Shown here in pieces: positions 52,922 to 62,133 of a stretch of DNA of 64,000 nucleotides. Under the pieces are notes generated by a model that made no database searches, had not been told where the DNA came from, and saw only the letters and a program-made list of their open reading frames with translations. The stretch's first letter is position 1. Each line of letters opens with the position of its first letter. Source of the DNA: Bacteroidales bacterium (lineage in GTDB: Bacteria; Bacteroidota; Bacteroidia; Bacteroidales; UBA932); NCBI GenBank assembly GCA_017959005.1, contig JAGDBO010000017.1, positions 98,853-162,852 of the forward strand, written 5' to 3'. A program made the position numbers and the translations under genes.

Positions 52922-54157
52922 ATGACAACAACTGCAAACAAGAAAAAGAGCGGAAAGATTTGGTGGATACTGAGCGCCGTACTCATTGTAGTACTTATGA
53001 TTGCTGCCAAGAAGTGCGGAAAAGAGAAGGGAATCTTTGTAACCGTCTCCTCTCCGGAGAGGAAAACCATTGTGGAGACAATTCCGGCAAACGGTAAGAT
53101 TCAGCCTGTTACGGAGGTTAAGATATCTCCGGACGTATCCGGTGAGATTGTAGAACTCCACGTTAAAGAGGGTGACGTTGTAAAGAAGGGTGATCTTCTT
53201 ATTAAGATTAAACAGGATATCTACCTCTCTGCAGTAGACCAGGCAATGGCCTCTCTGAATGCAGTTAAGTCTTCATACAAACAGCAGCAGGCTCAGACGC
53301 TTAAGTCAAAGCAGAACTATGACCGTGCAGTAAAATTGTATGAACTGAAGACTATCTCAAAGGCTGAGTACGAGAGTGCCTGCGCAGATTGGGATGTGGC
53401 TCAGCAGATGTTGGACGGAGCCCGCTACAATATCTCCAGCGCAGAGGCACGCCTTAAAGAGGCCAAAGAAAATCTCCTTAAGACCACTATCTACTCCCCT
53501 ATGGACGGCGTGGTTTCCAAACTGAGCGTTGAACTTGGAGAGAGAGTTGTTGGTACCAGCCAAATGGCAGGAACAGAGATGCTTAGAGTTGCCAACTTTG
53601 ATCAGATGGAGGTACTGGTAGATGTAAATGAGAATGATATTATCCGCCTCAACGCATCTGACAGCGCACAGATAAGCGTGGATGCATATCCTGGGCGTAA
53701 ATTTGACGGAGTTGTAACTGAGGTTGCAAACTCATCAAAGAACTCCGCCTCCGCCTCTTTGGATCAGGCAACTACATTTGAAGTTAAGGTTAGAATCCTT
53801 CCTCAATCTTACGCAGATTTGAGATCTGAGGGAACCAATCCGTTCCGCCCGGGAATGAGTGCATCCGTTCAGATAAACACCTGCAAGATGGAGAACGTGC
53901 TCACTCTCCCTATCTCTGCAATCACAACAAGATCAGACCTTCAGAAAGATGCAACCGGTGAGAGCAAGCAGTTTGTATTCCTTTATGACAAGAAGAGTCA
54001 GAGCGTTAAGACTGCAACAATAAAGACCGGAATTCAAGACCTCAGCAACATAGAGATTACAGAGGGACTTTCAGATTCCTCAACTGTTGTAACGGGTCCT
54101 TTCACTGCAATATCCAAGACTCTCAGAGAGGGTACCAAGGTTAAAATCAGCAAGTAA
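52922..54157 (+). CDS. HlyD/MacA-type periplasmic adaptor
   Basis: A 411-aa inner-membrane-anchored adaptor. One N-terminal helix (IWWILSAVLIVVLMIAA), then biotinyl-lipoyl-like halves (EIVELHVKEGDVVKKGDLL and TTIYSPMDGVVSKLSVELGE), a coiled coil between them, and barrel and membrane-proximal domains. This is closer to MacA than to bacteriocin-type HlyD proteins; no MacB gene follows (the next is tsaB). It might serve the PCAT upstream or a pump encoded elsewhere. Confidence 0.85.
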   Translation: MTTTANKKKSGKIWWILSAVLIVVLMIAAKKCGKEKGIFVTVSSPERKTIVETIPANGKIQPVTEVKISPDVSGEIVELHVKEGDVVKKGDLLIKIKQDIYLSAVDQAMASLNAVKSSYKQQQAQTLKSKQNYDRAVKLYELKTISKAEYESACADWDVAQQMLDGARYNISSAEARLKEAKENLLKTTIYSPMDGVVSKLSVELGERVVGTSQMAGTEMLRVANFDQMEVLVDVNENDIIRLNASDSAQISVDAYPGRKFDGVVTEVANSSKNSASASLDQATTFEVKVRILPQSYADLRSEGTNPFRPGMSASVQINTCKMENVLTLPISAITTRSDLQKDATGESKQFVFLYDKKSQSVKTATIKTGIQDLSNIEITEGLSDSSTVVTGPFTAISKTLREGTKVKISK

Positions 54158-54162
54158 CCTCA

Positions 54163-54870
54163 ATGGGAGATAAAAGCCTCATACTGCTTTTGGAATCTGC
54201 TACGGATAGTTGCTCCGTTGCCCTTTCAGAGGGAAAAACTCTGATAGCGGAGAAGTGCTCCTTTGTGGGTAAGGCTCATGATACCCTAATGGCTCCCTTC
54301 ATTGATGAGATTCTAAAAGAGAATAACATAAAGGTTTCAGACCTTGCAGCGGTTGCAGTAAGTGAAGGGCCGGGCAGTTATATGGGGCTAAGAATTGGCG
54401 TCTCCCTGGCCAAGGGAATTGCCTACGCCGGCGGCTGTAAGATTATAGGAGTCAGCACTCTGGCTGCTATTGCAAGATGTGCGCTGGACACTGCCTCATT
54501 TAATGCAGACCTTATTATTCCAATGATAGATGCGGGAAGAATGGAGGTCTACACCGCAACCTTCAACTCCAACGGAGAGCAACTCACAAAAACCGAGGCT
54601 AAGATTCTGACCAAAGAGAGTTTCTCAAAAGAGATAGCAACCCAAAGAGTTCTCTTTGCAGGCAACGGTGTTGAGAAGTTTAAGAATCTGCTTGAGAGCG
54701 AGGGGGTTGACATCTCCAACTCTCTCTTTATGAATCAACTTCCAAAGGCAGCCGGCCTCAGGGTAGAGGCAACAAAAAAGCTGGAAGCGGGAGATCTTGC
54801 AAACCTTGCCTACTTCCAGCCTGAGTATCTAAAAGATTTTATTCCTGGCAAACAGAAGAAACTGCTTTAG
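54163..54870 (+). CDS. tsaB: tRNA threonylcarbamoyladenosine biosynthesis protein TsaB
   Basis: Partner of TsaD in making t6A37 on ANN-decoding tRNAs. The 235 aa have the family start ILLLESATDSCSVAL and SEGPGSYMGLRIGVSLAKG. The last 32 nt overlap the end of the convergent thioredoxin-like gene (54839-54870). Confidence 0.92.
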   Translation: MGDKSLILLLESATDSCSVALSEGKTLIAEKCSFVGKAHDTLMAPFIDEILKENNIKVSDLAAVAVSEGPGSYMGLRIGVSLAKGIAYAGGCKIIGVSTLAAIARCALDTASFNADLIIPMIDAGRMEVYTATFNSNGEQLTKTEAKILTKESFSKEIATQRVLFAGNGVEKFKNLLESEGVDISNSLFMNQLPKAAGLRVEATKKLEAGDLANLAYFQPEYLKDFIPGKQKKLL

Positions 54871-55987
54871 AAAGTCTTGCAGTTTCAAAAACGTTCTTGC
54901 TTACAATGGTTCCCTTCTTGTCAAAGAGGAAGAGAGCGGGAAGTGCAGTAACGTTGTAAGTCTTGAGTGCTACGCAGTTTGCACCTGTTCCGTCACATAC
55001 GTTAATCCAAGGGAAACGGTTGGTGATGGAGTTCCAGAAAGCCTTATCTGTAGAGATGCAGACTGAATAGATTTCAAATCCCTTTCCTTTGTACTGATTG
55101 TAAATGGTCTCAATCTCCGCGTTGAGCATCTTCTGTGCATTGTCTGCAGGATCCCAGAACAGAAGCATAAAGGGACGTCCCTCAAGCTGAGAGAGTTTCT
55201 GCATCTGAGCCTTGTTGTCCGGAAGTTCTATATCCGGGAAGGAGCTCTCCTTAACATTAGAGAATCTGCCGGAAAGTTCCATCTGATTGTAGAACTCTGC
55301 AACCTCCTTATCCAATACCTTAACGTATGCAGACTCCGGATACTTGCTCTTTAAAGAGTCTGAGAGCTGTTTGTAGTAAACGCCGTCTTCCAACTGAGCA
55401 AAGAGCGGGAAGTTTGCATTGAACTGACGGTAGAGATTAGGAATGTTTGTAAAAGAGAACGGGTTGTTAACCAGATGTTTAACAGCACCCTGTTTCTGAT
55501 TCACATAGAGGCGTCCCAACTCGTATCTGATACGCTTTGAAGACTCGGTATCCCCTATCTGGTCACAAGCCAAAAGCTGAACCGTAAGTGAATCAAACTG
55601 TTTCTGTCCCTTCTCAATCTCAGAGTTAACCTGCTGCAAAAGAACGGACTCCTCTGAGCCGCTTATCTTAAGGTTCTTACCAAGTGTATCTACAAAAACC
55701 TTAACCTTATCACCTGGAGCGAGAATGAGTGAGGCAATCTGAACTCCGTTGTATGAAACGTAGAAGAAGTTTGGAGAGTCATCCGGAAGATCCAGCTTAA
55801 CTGAAGCTTCACCCTTCTTATTGGTAGTAAGAGTATCCACTACGTTCATCTTACTGATATCCAGGATACTGACAACCAGTTTTCCCTCCTGCAAATTATC
55901 TACGTTGAGTTTCAGGGTTGCCTTTTTGCTCTTTCCGCATCCTGCAATAAGCAAAACGGAGAGCAATATAAAGAGTATCTTTTTCAT
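54839..55987 (-). CDS. DUF4369/thioredoxin-fold lipoprotein without CxxC
   Basis: A 382-aa lipoprotein (lipobox IAGC near residue 17). The N-terminal DUF4369-like beta domain is followed by a long helical part and a C-terminal TlpA/thioredoxin-like domain (RPFMLLFWDPADNAQKML, then NVTALPALFLFDKKG). The CxxC active site is replaced (DPADNAQK), so it is not a classical disulfide reductase. Its stop overlaps tsaB; it lies 1 nt after the HIT gene. Confidence 0.75.
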   Translation of the reverse strand: MKKILFILLSVLLIAGCGKSKKATLKLNVDNLQEGKLVVSILDISKMNVVDTLTTNKKGEASVKLDLPDDSPNFFYVSYNGVQIASLILAPGDKVKVFVDTLGKNLKISGSEESVLLQQVNSEIEKGQKQFDSLTVQLLACDQIGDTESSKRIRYELGRLYVNQKQGAVKHLVNNPFSFTNIPNLYRQFNANFPLFAQLEDGVYYKQLSDSLKSKYPESAYVKVLDKEVAEFYNQMELSGRFSNVKESSFPDIELPDNKAQMQKLSQLEGRPFMLLFWDPADNAQKMLNAEIETIYNQYKGKGFEIYSVCISTDKAFWNSITNRFPWINVCDGTGANCVALKTYNVTALPALFLFDKKGTIVSKNVFETARLSKAVSSVCQE

Positions 55988-55988
55988 A

Positions 55989-56384
55989 TTAGAGTTCCTT
56001 AACTATCTTGTCTGCAATCTGTTGCATCTCCTCAGCAGGAAGTGTGAGCTTCTTTGCCGCATCAAAATCCAAATCACCCTCTCTGTTCATAGGTACCAGA
56101 TGTATGTGAGCGTGAGGCACTTCCAGACCTATAACCGCAATACCTATCTTCTTGCAAGGGATAGCCTTCTTCTGAGCCTTTGCAATCTTCATGGCAAACT
56201 TCCAGAGACCTGCATAGTACTCCGGATCATAATCAAAGATATAATCCTTCTCATCCTTAGGGATTACCAGAGTGTGTCCCTTCTGAACCGGATTGATATC
56301 CAAGAAGGCAAAGTAGTTCTCATCTTCTGCAATCTTATAGCAAGGAATCTCTCCCGCTATAATCCTGGAAAAAATTGAAGCCAT
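55989..56384 (-). CDS. HIT-family nucleotide hydrolase
   Basis: A 131-aa protein of the Hint branch; the histidine triad reads PHAHIHLVP near residue 98 and the N-terminus is SIFSRIIAGEIPCYK. Likely cleaves nucleoside phosphoramidates or Ap4A-like compounds. Follows greA in the same direction, 21 nt away. Confidence 0.9.
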   Translation of the reverse strand: MASIFSRIIAGEIPCYKIAEDENYFAFLDINPVQKGHTLVIPKDEKDYIFDYDPEYYAGLWKFAMKIAKAQKKAIPCKKIGIAVIGLEVPHAHIHLVPMNREGDLDFDAAKKLTLPAEEMQQIADKIVKEL

Positions 56385-56405
56385 TGTATGAAATGTTTAA
56401 AGTTT

Positions 56406-56879
56406 CTAGATGGAGATCTCCAAAATCTCAAATTTGATGATGCCGGCCGGAGCGTTAACATCCACAACCTCTCCCTTCTTGCGTCCAAAGAGCGCCTTAC
56501 CGATTGGTGTAGAGACTGCCAGTTTGCCCTCCGCAAGGTTTGCCTCGCTCTCACCCACAAGGGTGAAAACCATCTTGGCGCCCGTCTTCAAGTTCTTAAC
56601 GGTCACCTTGTTAAGCATACCAACCTGCTCCGTGCTTATCTTACTCTCATCTATGATTTTGGCATTGGCAATCAGATCCTGAAGCTTGGAAATCTTAAGC
56701 TCCAGAAGCCCCTGAGCCTCTCTTGCCGCATCGTACTCCGCATTCTCTGAAAGGTCTCCCTTATCTCTTGCCTCTGCAATAGCCTTAGAGATAGCAGGTC
56801 TCTCCACGGAGATCATATGATTAAGTTCCTCTCTTAGTTTTTCGAGTCCCTCTTGTGTTACGTATTGTCCTTTTGCCAT
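56406..56879 (-). CDS. greA: Transcription elongation factor GreA
   Basis: Rescues backtracked RNA polymerase by stimulating transcript cleavage. The ATG at 56879 gives the usual 157 aa starting MAKGQYVTQEGLEKL; upstream codons are spurious. The coiled coil tip carries GDLSENAEYDAAREAQG and the C-terminal domain PIGKALFGRKKGEVV. A TAAATTTG box on the minus strand at 56897-56904 is a likely -7 element. Confidence 0.95.
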   Translation of the reverse strand: MAKGQYVTQEGLEKLREELNHMISVERPAISKAIAEARDKGDLSENAEYDAAREAQGLLELKISKLQDLIANAKIIDESKISTEQVGMLNKVTVKNLKTGAKMVFTLVGESEANLAEGKLAVSTPIGKALFGRKKGEVVDVNAPAGIIKFEILEISI

Positions 56880-56904
56880 AATAAAAAAAATTACTGCAAA
56901 TTTA

Positions 56905-57789
56905 TCAAAAAATCTTATTGGCGCTCTCTTTGTCCTTTTCCAACTGGAGTTTAAGTTCCTCAAGAGAGTTGAATTTTATCTCGTCTCTGATTCTGGAGAC
57001 AAAACTGAGCCCCAAATCCAGGCCGTAGATATCTTCATCAAAATTGAGGATATGTGTCTCTATGGTCATAACCTTCCCCTCAGAAACGGTAGGTCTTACT
57101 CCTATGTTGCAGATACCCTTGTACTTCTCATGCCTGAGTGAAACCTCAACCGCATAGACTCCTCCACCGGGAACAAGTTTCAGCGGATCATAGAGTTTGA
57201 GGTTGGCGGTAGGAAAACCTATGGTTCTTCCAAGATGGTTTCCGCTTACAACAACTCCCTTCAAAGAGTATTTGTAACCCAGAAGAGAGGAGGCGGAAGA
57301 AATATCTCCCCTCTCCAGGCAACGTCTTATCTTTGTGGAACTTACAACAACGCCGTCAAAGTCATACTCTCCCACTCTGTAAACCTCCAATCCGCAGCGG
57401 CGGCAGGTTTCAATCATCTTATCCTGAGTCTCGTTAACGTCACACCCAATCTTGTGGTCATACCCCACAACCAAAACCTTAACCCCGCATTTGCCTACAA
57501 GATACTCTTTTACAAACTCCTCAGTAGTAAGGCGGCTGAACTCCTTTGTAAACTCCAGCACTGTAACCTCTGATATTCCCATAGAGTAAAAGAGTTCCTT
57601 CTTCTCCTCCAAAGAGGTTAGCAATCTGAGGTTGTAGGCCTCCTGCTGCAGCACTCCCCTTGGATGCGGCCAAAAGGTAACTATCTGGCTCTTAAGATTT
57701 TTCTCCTTAGCCAGACGAATCACCTCACTGACAACCGAGCGGTGTCCGCGGTGAACCCCGTCAAAAAATCCTGTAGCAGCTACACTCAT
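56905..57789 (-). CDS. ribF: Bifunctional riboflavin kinase / FAD synthetase
   Basis: Makes FMN and FAD from riboflavin. 294 aa from the ATG at 57789 (MSVAATGFFDGVHRGH). The N-terminal adenylyltransferase motif GFFDGVHRGH and the C-terminal kinase motif GRTIGFPTANL are present. Its ATG overlaps the xseB stop (ATGA), so the genes are coupled. The FAD-synthetase half starts abruptly compared with relatives that have about 15 more N-terminal residues; the start is therefore less certain. Confidence 0.93.
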   Translation of the reverse strand: MSVAATGFFDGVHRGHRSVVSEVIRLAKEKNLKSQIVTFWPHPRGVLQQEAYNLRLLTSLEEKKELFYSMGISEVTVLEFTKEFSRLTTEEFVKEYLVGKCGVKVLVVGYDHKIGCDVNETQDKMIETCRRCGLEVYRVGEYDFDGVVVSSTKIRRCLERGDISSASSLLGYKYSLKGVVVSGNHLGRTIGFPTANLKLYDPLKLVPGGGVYAVEVSLRHEKYKGICNIGVRPTVSEGKVMTIETHILNFDEDIYGLDLGLSFVSRIRDEIKFNSLEELKLQLEKDKESANKIF

Positions 57790-57998
57790 TTCTTCTCTTC
57801 CACCTCTTTTTGCAGTGCCGCAAACCTCTCCTTGTAACCCTTCAGTTGCTCTTTGCAAAAGGCTATAAGGGTGGTTGCCCTTTTGATATCTTTCTCAATG
57901 CGGTCAAACGGAGCGTCTTTTTCTTCCACTCTATCTACCAGCGTCTGAAGCTCTTGCATTGCCTTCTCATAAGAAAGCTCTTCATTTTTCTCTGCCAT
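57786..57998 (-). CDS. xseB: Exodeoxyribonuclease VII small subunit
   Basis: A 70-aa helical protein (LSYEKAMQELQTLVDRVEEK) of the XseB family, partner of XseA in degrading single-stranded DNA. It starts 1 nt after the xseA stop and overlaps ribF by 4 nt. Confidence 0.88.
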   Translation of the reverse strand: MAEKNEELSYEKAMQELQTLVDRVEEKDAPFDRIEKDIKRATTLIAFCKEQLKGYKERFAALQKEVEEKK

Positions 57999-57999
57999 A

Positions 58000-59280
58000 T
58001 TACTTCTCTTTTTTCTTAATTTCTACATTATTAACCGTAAACTCTGCCTCTCCGTCCTTCATCACAATCCTAACTCTCCTCCCTTCTTTAATTGACTCTA
58101 TCTCAGAGACTTTCTCCCCATCAATGAGAATGATGCCGTACCCTTTCTCCAGTATTCTGGATGGGTCTGCGCCTAAAAATCTCTGATATAGCATCTCCAG
58201 CTCCCTCTCATCTGAAGAGAGCCTCTCTTTCATTGCACTCAACAGCCGGAACTTAATGTCACTCAGCTTCTCAAAGCGGCTCTCCACATAGTTCCCAATC
58301 ACTGAAGAGATTCTCATTGAGAGTGCATCCAACCTGCTCTTTGTCTCCTCCAGAATCTCCCTAACAGCCTCACTCAGCCTCTCTGTCAAAGAGTCCAACT
58401 CCTGCCCCGCATCTGCAAACATCTCAATGAGAAAGTCTGCCGCACCGGTAGGAGTTTTCACCCTTACAGCCGCCACATCATCGCAGATGTGGTTGTCCCG
58501 CTCGTGCCCTATTCCGCTTATAACCGGCAGGTTACACATCGCGATGGCTCTGGCGACAAGGTAATCGTCAAAGCAGGCCAAATCCAGGTTGCTGCCGCCG
58601 CCCCTTATAAAGACCACAACGTCAAACTCGCGGCTGCAGAAGTTTATCCTCTCAAAGGCTTCTGAAATCCCATCGGGAGCATCCGCTCCCTGCATAGGGG
58701 CCTCAAAGAGTTCCACCTTAAAACCTATTCCGGAATCCTTCAGGTGCTTGAGAAAATCTCCGTAACCGGCCGCCCCCTCTGCGGAGACAAGTGCAATCCT
58801 GCAAGGCAGAACGGGAATGGCCAGTTCCTTGTTTCTCTCCATAAGCCCCTCTTTCTCAAGCCTCTGTAAAGTTGCCAACCTCTGGGCCTCCATATCACCC
58901 AGAGTATAAGAAGGATCTATACCTATCACATTCAGTGAGAAGCCCCACAGTGTGGAGTAACTCACCATAACGTTCAGTAACACCTTAATACCGGCCCTCA
59001 GCGTCCCGCCGGTCTTCTCCTCAAACATCGGTGCCAGAACCCTGGCACGGCTGCTCCAAATAGTACCCCGGGCCTTTGCCACCATGCTCCCCATTTGGTC
59101 GTTTTCCACCAACTCAAGGTAGCAGTGCCCTTTGCTCCAGCTTACGGAGGCAATCTCGCATACAACCCATTCAGGCGCTCCGAAAGCATCTTCAAGTACC
59201 TCTCTTACTCCGTCGAGATACTCGGAAAGTTTCATATAACCCTCCCTCACATCATCCATATATGATAATTTCTCTTTCAT
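58000..59280 (-). CDS. xseA: Exodeoxyribonuclease VII large subunit
   Basis: Catalytic subunit of exonuclease VII, 426 aa from the ATG at 59280 (an earlier TTG adds six residues). N-terminal OB domain (ASVSWSKGHCYLELVE), catalytic domain with GDFLKHL, VVFIRGGGSNLDLACFDD and GIGHERDNHICDDVA, and the long C-terminal coiled coil. Operon xseA-xseB-ribF. Confidence 0.94.
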   Translation of the reverse strand: MKEKLSYMDDVREGYMKLSEYLDGVREVLEDAFGAPEWVVCEIASVSWSKGHCYLELVENDQMGSMVAKARGTIWSSRARVLAPMFEEKTGGTLRAGIKVLLNVMVSYSTLWGFSLNVIGIDPSYTLGDMEAQRLATLQRLEKEGLMERNKELAIPVLPCRIALVSAEGAAGYGDFLKHLKDSGIGFKVELFEAPMQGADAPDGISEAFERINFCSREFDVVVFIRGGGSNLDLACFDDYLVARAIAMCNLPVISGIGHERDNHICDDVAAVRVKTPTGAADFLIEMFADAGQELDSLTERLSEAVREILEETKSRLDALSMRISSVIGNYVESRFEKLSDIKFRLLSAMKERLSSDERELEMLYQRFLGADPSRILEKGYGIILIDGEKVSEIESIKEGRRVRIVMKDGEAEFTVNNVEIKKKEK

Positions 59281-59318
59281 CCGGGGTGCAAGGTACAAAC
59301 AAAATCCCGTTTTTTTCT

Positions 59319-59326
59319 TAAATTTG
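59319..59326 (+). promoter_or_regulatory. -7 element of engB
   Basis: TAAATTTG, matching TAnnTTTG, 19 nt before the ATG at 59346. Confidence 0.5.
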
Positions 59327-59345
59327 CCCGCAAAGCAGAGAGTAT

Positions 59346-59984
59346 ATGAAAATCAAGAAGGCGGCATTCGTATCCAGTTGCACAACACTCAGGGGGAAAC
59401 CTGCCTTCAAAAGGCCGGAGATAGCCTTTATAGGGCGCTCCAACGTGGGAAAATCTTCCCTAATCAATATGCTCTGCTCTGACGCTCAGAAAGAAACAAA
59501 GGGCAAAGAGTTGGCCCGCACCAGTGCCTCTCCGGGCAAAACGGTGGCAATCAATCACTTCCTCATAAATGACTCCTGGTATCTAGTAGATTTACCAGGT
59601 TACGGCTATGCAAAACTCTCTCAAAAACAGAGAGATGAACTGGCACGTATGAACAACGAGTTCATAAGCAAATCTGAGGAACTGGCCATACTCTTCGTAC
59701 TGCTGGACTCCCGCCATGAACTCCAAAAGATAGATTTGGACTTCATACTCCAACTGGGAGAGGGAGGAATTCCCTTTGCAATCATCTTCACCAAGGCAGA
59801 CAAATCCAAGAAGAGCGTGTTGGAGAAAAATATCTCCACAACCAAAAAGACACTTCTAAACTGGTGGGAGACACTCCCGCCCGTTTTTGTTAGTTCCTCT
59901 GAAGACAGAAGGGGCAAGGATGAGATAACCGCCTACATCTCAGAGGTTTTAGAGACCGTAAACAAACAAGGAAAAGAACAATAA
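59346..59984 (+). CDS. engB: Ribosome-biogenesis GTPase EngB/YsxC
   Basis: A 212-aa GTPase for late assembly of the large ribosomal subunit. G1 GRSNVGKSS near residue 30, G3 DLPGYGYAK, G4 TKADK are all visible. First gene of a plus-strand run engB-prs-nadE-small protein-der. Confidence 0.93.
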   Translation: MKIKKAAFVSSCTTLRGKPAFKRPEIAFIGRSNVGKSSLINMLCSDAQKETKGKELARTSASPGKTVAINHFLINDSWYLVDLPGYGYAKLSQKQRDELARMNNEFISKSEELAILFVLLDSRHELQKIDLDFILQLGEGGIPFAIIFTKADKSKKSVLEKNISTTKKTLLNWWETLPPVFVSSSEDRRGKDEITAYISEVLETVNKQGKEQ

Positions 59985-60005
59985 CAGATAATCATACACA
60001 GCAAT

Positions 60006-60950
60006 ATGGAACATCCTATTAAAATCTTCTCAACAAGAAACTCCAGATATCTGGCGGAGAAAATTGCAAAATCTCTCAACATGGAGCTCGGAAAATGTGA
60101 CGTTACCGTCTTCAGTGATGGAGAATTCCAACCAATTTATCTGGAGAGCGTAAGAGGCGTGGCAGTCTTCATTGTCTGCTCTACCTTCCCTCCTATGGAG
60201 AACCTTATGGAACTTATGCTTATGATAGATGCGGCAAAGAGAGCCTCTGCATACAAGGTAGTTGCAGTGATGCCTTACTTTGGATGGGCACGCCAGGACC
60301 GCAAAGACCGTCCAAGAGTATCCATTGGAGCAAAACTGGTTGCCAACCTTCTGGAGGCTTCCGGATGTGACAGAGTTATGACCGCAGACCTTCACGCAGA
60401 TCAGATTCAGGGATTCTTTGATTTCCCTGTAGATCACATCTATGCAAGTTCCATCTTCCTCCCTTATCTGAGAGGATTAAAGATAGACAACCTCTCCATT
60501 GCCGCTCCGGATATGGGAAGTGCAAAGAGAGTGAACGCCTACTCCAGAATTATCGGATGTCCTATGATTATCTGCCACAAGAGCAGAGAGAGAGCTAACG
60601 TTGTTGGCTCAATGACCGCAATCGGAGATGTTGAGGGACGCAACATCGTCATCGTAGATGATATGGTAGATACCGCCGGCACTCTCTGTAAAGCAGCCAA
60701 GATGCTTATGGACAAGGGCGCAGCATCTGTAAGAGCAGTTGCAACTCACCCTGTTCTCTCCGGCTGTGCATATGAGAACATTGCAGCATCTCCGCTTACT
60801 GAACTTGTTGTAACAGACACCATTCCGCTCAGAGCACCTGAGGGGGCAGATACCAGCAAGATTAAGGTTATCTCTGTTGGAGAACTCTTTGGAGATGTAA
60901 TTGACAAGGTTTACAGGGATAAATCCTTTGGCAATTCAATTCTTTACTAA
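60006..60950 (+). CDS. prs: Ribose-phosphate pyrophosphokinase
   Basis: Makes PRPP from ribose 5-phosphate and ATP. The 314 aa show the ATP/flexible loop RQDRKDRPR, the metal-binding TADLHADQIQGFF and the PRPP loop VIVDDMVDTAGTL (present as IVDDMVDTAGTL). It ends 1 nt before nadE. Confidence 0.95.
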   Translation: MEHPIKIFSTRNSRYLAEKIAKSLNMELGKCDVTVFSDGEFQPIYLESVRGVAVFIVCSTFPPMENLMELMLMIDAAKRASAYKVVAVMPYFGWARQDRKDRPRVSIGAKLVANLLEASGCDRVMTADLHADQIQGFFDFPVDHIYASSIFLPYLRGLKIDNLSIAAPDMGSAKRVNAYSRIIGCPMIICHKSRERANVVGSMTAIGDVEGRNIVIVDDMVDTAGTLCKAAKMLMDKGAASVRAVATHPVLSGCAYENIAASPLTELVVTDTIPLRAPEGADTSKIKVISVGELFGDVIDKVYRDKSFGNSILY

Positions 60951-60951
60951 T

Positions 60952-61803
60952 ATGCTTATACACACGGAATTCACAATAGAAGAGATTCACGCCAAACTGG
61001 TCAACGGCATTAAGGATTACTTCTCCAAGTGCCACATGACCAAGGCGGTTCTGGGACTGAGCGGCGGTATAGATTCCGCCGTAGTTGCCGCCCTTGCAGT
61101 TGAGGCTTTGGGCAAAGAGAATGTCCACGGACTTATGCTTCCAAGTGAATTCTCAACTCTTCACTCCATACAAGACGCTGTAGATCTGGCAGATAACCTA
61201 GGCATTGGTTATCACGTCATTGCCATATCTGAGATCTACAACAAGATGATGAAGGGGTTGGAAGAGGTATTCAAAGATAAGAAAGAGTGGAGTGTTGCAG
61301 AGGAGAACATTCAGGCCAGAATAAGGGCAACGCTTCTTATGGCCTACTCCAACAAGTTTAACGCACTGCTGCTCAACACCTCCAACAAGAGCGAACTCTG
61401 TACCGGTTACGGAACCCTCTACGGAGATTTGGCGGGAGCAATGATGGTGATTGCAGATCTCTATAAGGGAGATGTTTACGAGCTTGCATATGACATAAAC
61501 AAAGAGTCTGAAATCATACCAATCAACACCCTTACCAAGGCCCCTTCTGCAGAACTTCATCCGGGTCAGTTGGACTCAGATTCCCTGCCGGATTATGAAG
61601 ATATGGACCCTGTCCTCTACTCACTCAACGAGGGAGGAAAAACTCCGGAGGAACTTGAACATGAGGGGGTTGACAGAGAGTTATTAAGCAGAATCACATC
61701 TCTTATTGGTAAATCCTCCTTTAAGGTTCATCAGATTCCGCCAATTCTCAACATAAGCAACGCTCCTCTGGTTTATGAACAGAAGTGCCTGATTAAAAAG
61801 TAA
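60952..61803 (+). CDS. nadE: NH3-dependent NAD+ synthetase
   Basis: Last step of NAD synthesis. The 283-aa form starts at the ATG 1 nt after prs (earlier in-frame codons overlap prs and are rejected). The PP-loop is LGLSGGIDSAVVA near residue 36; TSNKSELCTGYGTLYGD is the conserved binding loop. There is no glutaminase domain, so it uses ammonia. Confidence 0.94.
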   Translation: MLIHTEFTIEEIHAKLVNGIKDYFSKCHMTKAVLGLSGGIDSAVVAALAVEALGKENVHGLMLPSEFSTLHSIQDAVDLADNLGIGYHVIAISEIYNKMMKGLEEVFKDKKEWSVAEENIQARIRATLLMAYSNKFNALLLNTSNKSELCTGYGTLYGDLAGAMMVIADLYKGDVYELAYDINKESEIIPINTLTKAPSAELHPGQLDSDSLPDYEDMDPVLYSLNEGGKTPEELEHEGVDRELLSRITSLIGKSSFKVHQIPPILNISNAPLVYEQKCLIKK

Positions 61804-61825
61804 ATACAACCAACAGTAAAAACAG

Positions 61826-62119
61826 ATGAGCACTCTCTACACCGTACTCATAGCCGTTATCATATTGGGTGTATGCATATTCGGGTTATGCTTCAACATA
61901 ATCTTCAAAAAAGACGGCAAGTTCCCGGACGGTGAGATTGGGCGCAACAAAGAGCTCCGCAAAAGGGGCATCATCTGTATGAGAGAGGAGGATGAAAAGA
62001 TATGGGGCAAGTCTGCTCATATACGTGTAACAAAAAGAGGCTCAAGGGTTAAGAGACAACCGGATGAGGAGTGCATAGGCTGCACTGAGAACTGTTCTCT
62101 CAAAGAGCTGTTAAAATAA
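61826..62119 (+). CDS. Small membrane-anchored protein between nadE and der
   Basis: A 97-aa protein with one N-terminal transmembrane helix ([19 protein letters not shown]) and a basic cytoplasmic part ending in a cysteine cluster ECIGCTENC. The conserved look ([17 protein letters not shown]) suggests a Bacteroidota family, which I cannot name. The cysteines could bind a metal or cluster. Confidence 0.6.
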   Translation: MSTLYTVLIAVIILGVCIFGLCFNIIFKKDGKFPDGEIGRNKELRKRGIICMREEDEKIWGKSAHIRVTKRGSRVKRQPDEECIGCTENCSLKELLK

Positions 62120-62133
62120 AAGATGAAGAAGAT

